Source: Aplectana chamaeleonis (taxonomy: Eukaryota; Nematoda; Chromadorea; Rhabditida; Cosmocercidae). From it: a stretch of 64,000 nt of DNA. The position numbers were made by a program, and so were the translations under genes. The stretch spans positions 62,001 to 126,000 of the forward strand of contig JAPDOI010001226.1 in NCBI GenBank assembly GCA_029168955.1, given 5' to 3'. The stretch's first letter is position 1, and every line of letters begins with the position of its first letter. Positions 43,101 to 55,800 of the stretch are shown here, one piece after another. Below the pieces are notes generated by a model. That model saw only the letters and a program-made list of their open reading frames with translations, was not told where the DNA came from and ran no database searches.

Positions 43101-46100
43101 TAAATTCTGTCCGAATGAGACTGCCCGCACATGTGGTCGGCGCGCGTGTTGAGCGGCTCTCCTAAAACTTCGGAGAGCTGACTGGGAAAACTATTCATTA
43201 GGCGTCTCAGATTCCTGCTAATCGATTTGGAAGTCCAAAAAATTCCCTTCGCGACGACCGCCTGATACGCACGCCAACCGCGTGGGCGGAGAGTTCCATT
43301 CGATGAAACTCTAATAGACTTTCTTTCTATCCCAGACCGCACATATCAGGTTTATAAAGATGTTTTTTCTTTATCGATTACATTGTACATAATTTTTCTT
43401 TTGGAAAAGAAAACCTTTTTTTTTGAGCAAAAACAGTCGAAAAGCTTTCCTGAAACTTGAATTCACCCCTATCCAGAGCACGGTTGCAGTTTGTACTGTG
43501 CTTCTCTGGGCCAAATTCCGGTCCGCAATTGCGTCTTCACACGCTTCGCGGCCGCACGCGCTCGAGTAAGTCGAATTTCCAGCGCCAAAGCCGGCTCGAT
43601 ATGGCTTTTTTTATACAATCTCCTCAGTTTGTGTTTAGTTTCCAGTTTATTAAACCCACCTAAGGTGAACAGATCGGCGGCAGTGGCGCTGGAAACTCTT
43701 CCGACTCGAAAGCGCGCGGTCGCGAAGCGTGTCGAGACGCAATTGCGGATCGGAATTTGACCCAGAGAAGCACAGTATGGCAAAATTCTAAAAATCCTTT
43801 CCTTTGATCTGCATTAATTTTTTCCTCTTTTTCTTTTTACCTTCTTCCTCTCTTACTATTTTTCCTGTTTCTTCGTTTTATGTTTTTGGTCACTCTCTTG
43901 ATTTCTTTCCAAATTTCGACGCCTTTCTGAGTCTCTTTTTTCTTTGCTCCTTACTTTTTTGTTTGTCACCCCTTTTCTTTCAATTTTTATCAGTCTTTTA
44001 TCCCTTTGTTGTGCTTTTCCTTTATATTTTTCTTTCTCTATTTTCCTTTTATATTGCTTTCCCCACTTTTCTTAGTCACCTCCTTTCTTTTTCGTTCTCT
44101 ATTACCTTCTTTTTCTTTCTCTCCTCTTTGCTTTTCTCATTTTTATATTTTCTATATTTTTGTATCTGTCCTGTTTTCTTTTCCTCTCGTTCATTCATTT
44201 TGCGCTTTGGTTTTTGTTTTCTTCTTGGCTTTCTTACTCTCCTCTTTTATAATCGCACTCTTTCTGTATTTCTCTTGCTTCTTCTTTCTTCTAGGTACGC
44301 ATTCATTCTTTTGTTCACTCATTCTTCGCTCTCTGGTTTGTTTTTATGTTTTCCAATTTTCTCCTTTTTCTCGCTTTTCCCTTTTTCTTTCTTCCTCTCT
44401 TTCTTTATTCGTTATTTTTTCTTCATGTATTGCTTTTTCTCCTTTTACCTTTCTTATTTTATCCTCACTCTGCTGGTGTCTTTCTTTCTCTCCTCAATTC
44501 TTTCTGTATTACTATATTTTTCTTTTCTTTTCATTTTTTTCTCTGATTTTTAACAGTATTAATTCTTCACTTTTCTACTTCATTCTCTGTGCTTTTGTTT
44601 GTGTGGTGACTTCTTTCTCTTCCACTTGCCCCTTTTCACTCCTCTCTTTTTTCTTCTCCTTTCCTTCTTCCTATCTGCTTTCCTTCCTCCTTCCGATTCT
44701 ATTTTCTGTTCTCTTTTTTCTCTGCTTTCTTTCTTTCCTTATTTTTTGCTTTTTCTTCTGTAATCGTATTTTCTTTATTTGCATCATCTCATCCTTTTTC
44801 AATGTTCAGGTGTTCAGGTTTTTTGTGTCTTTATATCCTAAGTTGCTTCTTTTCTTCTCTTGTTTCCTTCTCTCTTTCTTTCTATTTCTCCACGTCTCTC
44901 TTTTCTCTTCTTGCTTTGCATCTTGTTTTTCTTTTCGTCATCCAACTTCGCTTTCTTTCTGTATTTTCTCTCTTTTCCTGTTCTCTTCCTTCCTTTCCCT
45001 TTCATTTTCTACTTTCTCGTTTTTTTTTACCGTTATCCTTTTTTCCCTTTTCCTTCCTTCTTTTCTTCTCGGTTTTTCTTTCCTCCTTTTTTCCATTCTT
45101 TAGGTTATACACTTTCCCAAGCTTCTATAGCTCTAGTATAATTTCTGTTGCCTCCCTTCCATAACTTGTCTTTTAATTCAGACTCTGAAAAGTTGAAACT
45201 TATTCTTTTCAGCTTAATTCTTAACAGTTTCCAGATGTTTTCCCCACTGTCAATAACCTTATCGATCAAGTCTATTGACTTTACGTTGAATACGTACATA
45301 GTAGAGCGGGCCACTGAGTGCGGTGTGTGGTGTTGTGTTTACCTAGAGGTATCCTTTATCTATGCGGGGGCCAGTGGCGAGAGATGGCTGACCGCAACTA
45401 TATTTGCACTACAGCTTCTTCACTTCACTTCGAGGTAGCAGCTACCACGTTGCTAACTAAAATTATGGGAGGGGGGCGTTAGTGGACTTACCAAGATAAA
45501 GAGACAAGAGAATAGGAGAACATATGAAGGAGGAACACTAGAGGGCAGAAGTTTGATGTCGCGTGTGGTGAAGAGTGAGGTCCGCAATGACGGCAGCGAC
45601 AACGAAAGACACGCTATGAAAAAGAAATGGCTGCGCGTCGCCTCATTTGGTGTATGCACTGCGTATCGATTGAGTTGTGGCTCGAATAAGGTGCATTCTC
45701 AGAAAAATGAAAACAAGTTACTTGTAACATAAAAGGCCGAAAACAAGTTACTTGTAACATATCTGAGCCGATGTAAGTTACTTGCGACTTATCTCAGGCC
45801 ATTTAAGCTACATGTAACATATCGGTGGGATACTGCGTGCGCTGCGCCTCCGATATGTTACATGTAACTTAAATGACTTGAGATAAGTCGCAAGTAACTT
45901 AAATAAGCTTAGACATGTTACAAGTAAATTAATTTTAGTTTCTGAGAGGGTACTGCGTGCAGTGCGCCTCAGATATGTTACATGTAACTTAAATGGCACA
46001 ATATACGTTGCAAGTAACTTAAATTGGCCAAGAAGATATTGCCAAGGTTGATGTACGACGTACTCGCGGGGTCAGGCTTACGACTGGCGTTGCTGTTGGT

Positions 46101-49100
46101 TCAATTACCCAAGTTTTAGGCACTTGACCCCATACCAGCAGGGAAGGCCCTGCACAGCTTTCTTTTGGCGTAGTGTGTGGCCTGGGACACGCCCTCTGCG
46201 TCGCGTGTCGTCTGCGTCTCGTGGTGGCCACCCATAGTGAAAATTCAAATGTAAGTTACATGTAACATAAGTGTAACTTACATGTAATATAAATGTAAGT
46301 TAAATGTAATATAAATGTATGTTACATGTAGTATAAATGTAAGTCACTTGAGACATTCAAGTAAGTTACATTTATATTACAAGTAACTTGTTTTGATTTT
46401 TTCTGAGTTGTCGTGCTAGTGTTTGTCTGAAGGAAGGGTCGAAACGAACTTTATCGTGTTATATTGATTCAGTTTATTATTGAAATTATGCAATCATATG
46501 TACAAGAACGTCAGTAACGCTTAGTTAATGTTTATGAATCAAAAACTGCAGATGTTTGTGTTTCTAAGATTTTTTCTTTCCTTTGGGTCCAATTTTTGGA
46601 TTTTGCCTGTCAATGTCGGTTATGGTCGTGTCCTGCCCTACTAAGAAAAATCAAAACAAGTTAGTTGTAATATAAATGTAACTTACTTGAATGTCTCTAG
46701 TAAGTGACATTTATATTACATTTAACATACCTTTATATTACATGTAACTTAGACTTATATTGCATGTAAGTTACACTTATGTCACATGTAACTTACATTT
46801 ATATTTTCACTATGGGTGGCCATCACGTGACGCAGACGACACGCGACGCGGACAGCGCATCCCAAACCACACACTACGCAACAAAATGTTGTGCGGGGCC
46901 ATCACGCAGTATCCTCTCAGAAATCGAAAACAAGTCATCTGTACCATATCCAAGCCGATATAAGTTACTTGCAACTTATCTACATGTAACTTAAATGACC
47001 TGAGATAGTCGCAAGTAACTTACATCGGCTCAGATATGTTACAATTAACTTGTTTTCGGCCTTTTATCTTACGAGTAATTTGTTTTCATTTTTCTGAGTA
47101 GGCCAAAAATCTGGTCCTTAGTAACCTAGTCATTAATCTTGCTTGTTACTTACAATATGAAAACCCAACTGACTTCCGTCTTCACGCCATCTGTCAATTC
47201 ACGATGTCACGGCGAATTTATTTGATAGTAATGACTACTATCCGCGGCGACTGACCTTGCAACTTGTCCTATTCGCCTTCGCGCTCTGGTGACAGTGACG
47301 AGGGATGGAAATTGGGGACAACTGCGTTGAGCATATGGCGTGTCACTGTCACTAACTGGTAAATAAACCCTACTAAATCGGGCCAATTTGGTTGAGGTGT
47401 TTTGGGGGGAGAATGGAACCGATTTTTCAGTGAGGAGAGGGAAAACTACTTTGGCCAGTAACAATGTATGTACTCTCTCTCTTGTAACACCTCCTGCAAC
47501 AGGACGTCAACTGCTGTTGCCAAGCAAACTGGGGCTGCGTTTGTGTTGCTATGACGCTACCAAACGTTGTCCAATAGCCATCACGTTAACTGATTCACCA
47601 TCTAGAGATAGAGTGACAAATTTGGAGTTAGATTTTTTTCTGAAAAGTGCGCAAGTGAGAAAGAAAACCACCTAAAGTCGGTTTGAATGATACTGTTCAC
47701 CTACGAGGTCGGCGTGCGTGTCGAGTAAAGGCATATTCTTCGGACGAAATGGCCCACGACGGCGGACAGCTGAGTGAGACATTTTTCACTATTCATCTAG
47801 TATTCCTGCTAATCGATCACTGAGTCCAAATTTCGCCTGCCTTTGCGACGGCTGCTCACGCACGCGCGGGCGGAGAGTCCCATTCGGCCCAACTTCACTG
47901 CTCGCTCGTAAGGAAGGCCTGAGGTTTTTGTGTTTTCAAGTGGGAAAGATATGCTATAGAAATTAGTGCCGATTAGCGATGAAGGTTATCAATTTGACAA
48001 TCCCCAAATTGGGCTAGGTGTCGGATTGATTAGCGCGATTGAATTAGGGCACGAATTTCCGACTGGTAATCGTTGAAGTTTTCCTGTGTATAGCCTGTGG
48101 ATCAATATCAGTTTGGATCTTGGGCATCGAAAGCCTGCTTGGGGTTGGAAACGTTTCCCCATTTGAAGTTTCCAATAATAAGGGGCTGCCCTTTGAGGAT
48201 CAGTTTGAAGATTTTTGATCCTAATCCGATTATCGAAAGCTGGTTCCATGGGGACTCAGGTGAGATTTACGTGGCCGTTAGGTGAGAGTAATCCTCCATA
48301 TGCAGGCGGTTTCGTAGTTCGTCCAACCTGACAAGGGAGTGAACAGACCCGGCTGTCAGGACTGCCTATACACTCATGTTTTTCTCAGAAACTACCTTTC
48401 GGTTGGTAGTAAAAACACCCTACTGGCTGACCGAGAAAAAGATGGTGAGCCATTTTTGATTACCAGGTTGTTCAATAAGTTTTGTCGTTCGATAAGAGAG
48501 GGCGTTGCTACTAGCTCAAAACTTTTTTATTTTGTTGGTATACTGTTCATATGAACGTATGTGAAGTTTCATTTCAGTCTGAGAATTCATTCTTTGTTAA
48601 GAAGCCATTTAGTGTCGCCATGCCACAGCAATAAAAAAATTGAATATCGTACAGGGATAAAATTCCTATTATGGAAGGTGTAGCACCAAAAGAAATTCAC
48701 GAACGAATGTCAAAAATGTATAATGATTGTTCACCTACAATTAGAACAGTAGAAAGATGGGTTGCTGAATTTAACACTTAAGAGACCGCGTGTCCACACT
48801 GCGCACCCACGGCTGTTTTGCCCCTCGGACCGCGTGTCCACACTGCGCACCCACGGCTGTTTTGCCCCTCGGACCGCGTGTCCACACTGCGCACCCACGC
48901 CATAAAACTTTTAATATTTTTTATACTTCTCTGGCATGAAGTCTTTCTTAATTACGGATAGGTTCCTTATGATGTAACCTATTTACACTCTTAGTGGTCA
49001 AGCATTTTCAGTGTTCCTAGTAATTTTACAAGCATCTCCGGAAATGGCACTTTTCGATTTTTCGAGCTTCTTTGGCTGGAAAGAAATCGTTCCAAACTTG

Positions 49101-52100
49101 GCTAAGAAAGGTTATCAATGATGCTTATCACGGAACTGATGTTCTACAGTTGATTGTCGAAATAGTAGTGCCACCTATTTGAGATAACTGTAGTAGGTCA
49201 TCGTTCAAAATTTTGCCGCATTGACCTCGAGGGTTCTTCGAGCTGCTGCACAAGGTTCCGGTTTTCACATTTCAATTTCCAATGAAATTTCCTTCTACTG
49301 CGGTATATTAGCCATCGGTGAACTTTGTTTAAATTTTCGCTAAATTTCGAGTGGAGGGTAACTTGGGGGGAAAGGGGTGAAAACCTAGAAATAGTTCAGT
49401 GCTTAAAATTTTACTGAAATTTAACTACGGGGTATGTTTGGAAGCGCTGAGCAATGAAGTGGTGTAAATTTCACAGTTTTCTAAAGCTTCGCTGGCGTCT
49501 GTCGTTCGTTATCCGTTTGTAAACGTTTCACGTTTTGGTGCGACTTCGCTCACGTGGCCATTGGGGAGGAGGAGGTGCTGATCATGAATCTGATTCACAT
49601 TTTAAGATTTTCCATGAAATTTCTGTCTGTCGCATCAGACAACTTGGTAGTTCAAAGTATTTGAGTCCGCCGAAAGTTCTACATGAGTTTTATTAGGGCA
49701 TGACAAAGCAGAAGTTTGTTCATTTTTCAAATTTTCAATACTCCGGGTCGGCCTAGCACGGCTCAATCCTAACCATTAGCTGTAACCTGAAGAAAATTCC
49801 AGAAGTTGACAAACAAACGCTTATTTCGTTACCAGCCTTGTGCATGTAAGGCTGGAATAACTTCCAAAATAAAAAAAAGCAGGTCCGCGAAAAAGCGGTG
49901 GATCATTGCTTCACCATGGCCTCACTCCAGATCTCTGTGGAGCGACATACTCTCAGGTGGAGTGGAAACAGAATACTGGCTGTCTAAGTAAGAAAGCCTG
50001 CTCCGATCAAAATGGTTCCCAGCGGACCGCGTGTCCACACTGCGCACCCACGGAAACGATTTGCCGTGGAGCGCACCGGTCCGCTGTGGAAATTCGCCGT
50101 GGAGCAGGCGGTCTCTTAAGTGTTAAACGTGGTCGTACAAGCTTCGAAAACGATCCACGTGAAGGACGTCTAAAAAGCTCATCAACACCAGATATCATAG
50201 CCAAAATTCAGGATATGGTTTTGGATGATCGTCGCTTGACTGAGAGAGATTAAGTTGAGGCTATACACATCTCATTAGGCAGTGTCAGCCATATTTTAGG
50301 TGAAATTTTGGGTTCTAGAAAGCTGTGTGCACAATGGGTGCCGCATTCGCTAACAATGGAACAAAAACACATTCGAATGCGACTTTATCAGCAACATTTG
50401 GAGCGTTTCAAAAAGGATAAAGTGGATTTTGTGCGTCGATTCATCCTTATGAATGAGACTTGGGACTATCACCATGATCCTTAATCAAAACAAGAGGCTA
50501 AAGAGTGGTGTGAACTTGGTTGTTCGGCTTCGAAACAAGTTCGGGTCCGGAAATCGGCCAAGAAGGTTACGGCATCAGTTTTTTGGGATGCGAAAGGAAT
50601 TTTGGTTGTGGATTACTTGTGAAACAATTAATTCTTAATATTATTGCAACCTTTTGGACCAGATGAGGGGAAAAATTCGTGAAAAAAGACCCGTTTTGAA
50701 GAAGAAAAAGGTCCTTTTTCATCAGTACAATGCACCGCGTCACAAGAGCGTTTTGACAATGGCTAAAATCCATGAATTAGAGTTCGAGTTGTTGGAGCAT
50801 CCACCGTATTCACCAGATTTGGACCCCAGCGACTTCCATTTGTTTCCAGAACTCAAAAAATTTATGCGTGGCAAGCGTTTTTCATCAAATGAAGAGGTCA
50901 TAACGGCTGCTGAAGCGTATTTTGCTGACCTTCCGGATTCTCACTTCAGGGATGGGATCCACAGATTGGAGGATCTTTGTAGCAAGTGTATCAATGTTCG
51001 GGGGGGATCATACGGAATAATAAAGTGTATTTTGAACCATAAAATTGTGTTTTTCTTATCGAACGACAGAACTCTTTGGACAATCTGGTACAACGAAGAG
51101 TAGAGTTGGCCGAGTGGTCGAAGGCGCGGTTTACCAGCCTGAGACTCCCGAGTTCAATCCCTCTGCTGCAGAAATTTTCGCCACAATGTCTTTAGAGTCC
51201 AACAACAACAGCAACAAGTTCGCGGTAATTCTGTGGCAGTTTGTTGACGATAATCGTCATAGGAAAGAAGTGCAACCATTCAGAAAAGAGAAAACTTCAA
51301 GGAAATGAGCAAAACTGTTGCTACTCATGGGCTATAATATGTCGGAAACCTTAACTATTCTCTGTTTAATTGTATCGTTAATTCTCCAGTAATATTTCAA
51401 ATAATCATCTTATGAAGAGCGACAGAAGTCGTTCCACAAGCATGCACGGGTGCAGGGTGTAACCCGATTGTGCAGCAAATCGTTTATGTAAACACATAGG
51501 TTACATGCTGGCATTGATTACCACCATTGGTCTTGCGTACACACGTGGATTACATGTCTGCCATAAGCCGATAGAGCCAGTAAAGGCAAAGCATGTCATC
51601 TGGATCTGTTTCTGCGCGGTAGATACCATGCGGCAAAATTATGGAGACATCATGCCCAAGCGCCCTCCAGTCCTTGTTGTGACAACGTGGGGATCACTAT
51701 TAAGCAATCATCACGCTGACCGACGGAAAGTTTTCAGCGAACGGGAGAGAAATCAGGTCATACATATGAATAAGTGTGCCGCTGGAGCGCAGTTAACGAG
51801 ATGATGGCGCGAGGATCGAGGACCATTCAAGAGGGCACTTGATTATGGGTGTGGTTGTGTCCACTGGAAACTGTTACGATTTGGGTGAAATCAGCTCTGG
51901 TCTTGCAAGGGAGGGAAGTGTCCTGAGCGTTGGAAGCTTATGCGAAAAAAATTATACCAGTTGATGTACTTCCAATGACATGTTCAAATCTATGTAAGTA
52001 GCTGGTGCGGAGTTCTCTGAGCCCAGGTATGGCGGGTTTCCTCAGTTGAGCACTGAGGTAAGGGTACACCTAACATTCAATTTTTAGGGTGCTTAGGTTT

Positions 52101-52400
52101 TTTTGGATTTGGCTCAATACTTTTTCTTTGGATTACTCGTCTGGCGATTACTCGGGGTTTTGAACACGAAGTTGAGGCCCAGTTGTCGATTTTCGGAGAA
52201 TTTCGACAAATTCGACTTAAAGGCTTTCACGGGAGAACATTTCCTGGACAAAATTGTCCGCGTCCAATAAATAAACTAATAAACTAATAAATAAATAAAT
52301 AAATAAAAAATAGATAAATGACATAAATGAATATTCAAATGAATGAATAAATACTCAAGTAAATAAATAAATAAATGAATAAATAAATATAATGAAATAA

Positions 52401-52443
<43 letters not shown>

Positions 52444-52757
52444 ATCCATAAATAAATAAATAATGTGATAAACAGATGAATAAATAAATAAATAAATAAT
52501 TAAGTAAGTAAATAAATAAATAAAAATAAATAAGTAAGTAAGTAAACAAAAATAAATAAATAAATAAAGAAGTAAATAAATATATAAATGAATAAATAAA
52601 TAATTAAGTAAATAAATAAATAATTAAGTAATTAGATAATTAAGCAAATAAATAAATAAAAATAAATAAATAAGTAAGTAAACAAAAAAATAATAAGTAA
52701 ATAAATAAAGAAGTTAGTAAATAGATAAATAAATAAATAATTATGTAAATAAATAAC

Positions 52758-52796
<39 letters not shown>

Positions 52797-52852
52797 AGTA
52801 ATAAATAGATGGATAAATAAATGAATAAATAAATAAATAAATATATATATAA

Positions 52853-52888
<36 letters not shown>

Positions 52889-55800
52889 GTAAATAAAAAT
52901 AAATGAATGAATAATAAATAAGTGTTACTTCTGATGAAAAGATTGGTCTCAAAAAGTTCTCTTAGGGGCTTTTCTGGGATGCTGGACACGAATTTGAGGT
53001 CTATTCATTGATATTCCAAATGCTTAGGTAAGTACCCTAGTTCAATAGCATCTACCTTATACGTATAGTAAGCCTGACTAGAAATTGATCCCAACGCAAA
53101 TTGGAGTTTCAAAGAAAGGATTTTCTGAGTTCTATGGGGATATTAGGAAATAGCTTGAAGTTTGTTTAATTCCCCTAATGCGCCTGGATAGATCAAAAGC
53201 GAGGCAAAAACATCAATTTTAGAATTTCAAAAGTTTGAACACTTTTAGCCCAAAAGTTGTCTAGTGGGGTCATTTTGGGGGCCGAACACGAATATAAGTT
53301 CCATTTTCGGTTTTTCAGAAGATTACAGTAGGCTACTGTTGATAAATGATCCTTCTAATACTGTAACTTACAGTAATCTTTCAGGAACCTGAAAATGGAC
53401 TTTATATTCGTGTTCAGCGCCCCGAACAACCCCAATTGACAACATTTGGGCTGAAAATGCTAAAATTTTGGAAATCCAAAAAATTGCAGTTTTTTTGTAG
53501 TTTTTGATCTACCCATATGCAATAAAGGCAAAGTCCGCGATAAAAAACGATTTTCAAGTTATCTTCATGAGCACGTGGATTTGGTCATCGCAAAAGTACT
53601 CAGGCGATTCTCGGCCCCGAGCCGCACCGAACAGGAATCGGAGCCGCCTGACAGTTCGGTTCGTTCTCCCAAACTGCGGGCCACTGCTGTTGCTGTTCGG
53701 GCGAACCGGAGCGGCCCGGACAGCAACAGCAGTGGGGCGGAAAGCAGCAGCTGTGGCCCGGACAGCAACAGAAGCCGACTCGCATATTGGGAACGCGAGC
53801 CGAACTGTCAGACAGCTCGGGACCGAGAATCGCCTGAGTAAAAATAGGTGAAAAAACCTGGAAATTGTTGGAAAAACACTCAAAAACAAGGTATAACGTC
53901 TAATTACAGGTGTCGGCCGGCCCCCTAATTAACGAGATTTTTGCTAATGCTTGTTTATTCTCACTTTATTCTGCTCCTAAAGTAGTAGATAGTCTCCAGA
54001 AGTGCTCAGAAATAACTTTAGATGCAAGAGTGATGCAGAACGTGGTGTCGGTGGTGTAATGGTAACACACTCGCCCGGAAAGCGTGCAATGCAGGTTCGA
54101 GTCCTGCCTGACATCTGAGTTTTGCGTTCAACTCAGCTGCCTTGTGATAACTTGTGATCATATACCATGCCATAATAAGGCATCAAATATTCAAAAACAT
54201 CAAAATAACTTTAGAAACAAAATAACAGTTGACAAAACAGTCATTCATAGAAAAACAGCCGATTTTATCGAAAACCCTGCCTTTAAGGAAATTTACTAAA
54301 CTCCAAATAGTTTCTTTTTACCTTCCCCTCAGCACTCACACAATATAGAGAGACAGACTACAGATTCAAGATCACGGCCCCAAATCTCAGGAAAATTTCT
54401 GTTTAGCCGAATCAGAAACAGTTTTCTCCAAACTTTTCGAAAATTGCCTATTGGGCATCTTTACTTCTCGCTCCACTGAGGAACACCGCCATAAATCGGT
54501 TCAGATACAATATTCTTCAAGTAGGTCTAAAATAAGGTACTTTAATCCAGAAATGTTCTCGAATATTGAAAACATAAACGCTGATAAAAAGCAAGAAAAA
54601 TGTTCTGACGAGGATCGAACCCCTTGACCACTGGGCGAGAGGCGAGACGCTTGCCTCTGCGCTACGGCGCTGCTGCCAGTCGGTGTGGTTGTAAGGTGTG
54701 ATGAAGACGCTGAAGGTCCCCATGACTGTTATTGTCGCTAAAATGTCATAGAAAACTCAAAACATTGTGGCAAGGTTTCCTCTAGCAGTGGGGATCGAAC
54801 CCGAGAGTCTTCTGCTGGTAATCAGTACCGTGAACCACTTGGCGAACTTGGATCGTTAGTTGGGGGTCGATGGCACAGCTCTAGCTATTCTCGCCGTTTC
54901 GACCACCTCGGAAAAATTCAGGTTCGCGGTGAATTCTCGGCTGAATCTAGGCGATTTCTTTCTGAGAATGTCAAGAACAGGGAGAAGAGCAGTCAATCCT
55001 AGCAAACCAACTCTACTCAACTACTCAGAAAAATGAAAACAAGTTACTTGTAACATAAAAGGCCGAAAACAAGTTACTTGTAACATATCTGAGCCGATGT
55101 AAGTTACTTGCGACTTATCTCAGGTCATTTAAGTTACATGTAACATATCGGCTGGACAGTGCGTGCGGTGCGCCTCCGATATGTTACATGTATCTTAAAT
55201 GGCCTGGGATAAGTCGCAAGTAACTTACATCGGCTCAGATATGTTACAAGTAACTTGTTTTCGATTTCTGAGAGGATACTGTGGGCAGTGCGACTTCGAT
55301 ATGTTACATGTAACTTAAATGGCACATTATAAGTCGCAAGTAACTTAAATCAGCCGAGAAGATATTTCCAAGGGGGATGTACGACGCACTCGCGGGGTCA
55401 CGCTTACGACTGGCGTTGCTGTTGGTTCAATTACCCAAGTTTGAGGTACTTGACCCCAAACCAGTGGGGAATGCCCCGCACATTTTTTTTGCTTAGTGTG
55501 TGGTCTGAGACGCGCGCTCTGCGTCGCGTGTCTTCTGAGTCACATAATGGCCACCCACAGTGAAAATATAAATGTAGGTTACGTGTAACATAAGTGTAAC
55601 TTACATGCAATATAAATTTAAGTTACATGTAATATAAATGTATGTTACATGTAATATAAATGTAAGTTACTTGAGACATTCAAGTAAGTTACATTTATAT
55701 TACAAGTAACTTGTTTTGATTTTTCTTAGTACTTCTCCGTTTCTCATGCACAAGTTCCCGATTGGGAACTTCCGCGGGACCGAAGTGAGTTAGGGGATAA

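Larger units (their letters stand above)
48463..51088 (+). mobile_element. Mariner-family transposon copy 2, interrupted by a TTAA element
   Basis: The TIR CCAGGTTGTTCAATAAGTTT at 48463 is mirrored at 51088, with TA at 48461-48462 and 51089-51090. Without the 1.35 kb insert it is about 1.28 kb, the normal mariner length. It is the same family as the copy at 1756-6558. Confidence 0.9.

Noticed and set aside
44006..45103. 365-codon open frame rich in Phe, Ser and Leu, resembling a membrane protein
   Set aside because: It lies wholly in the polypyrimidine tract, where stop codons cannot easily occur, and overlaps equally long frames in the other phases. It is a compositional artefact.
52355..52989. 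Reverse-strand frames rich in Tyr, Leu, Phe and Ile
   Set aside because: They are translations of the (TAAA)n array.
53554..53889. Overlapping Ser/Arg/Pro-rich open frames on both strands
   Set aside because: They fall in a GC-rich foldback MITE and mirror each other because of its inverted repeats.
54045..54115. Functional tRNA gene
   Set aside because: The cloverleaf is plausible, but the anticodon loop starts CC where a U is expected at position 33, the anticodon stem has a mismatch, and the same head plus a non-tRNA body recurs elsewhere, so it is a SINE.
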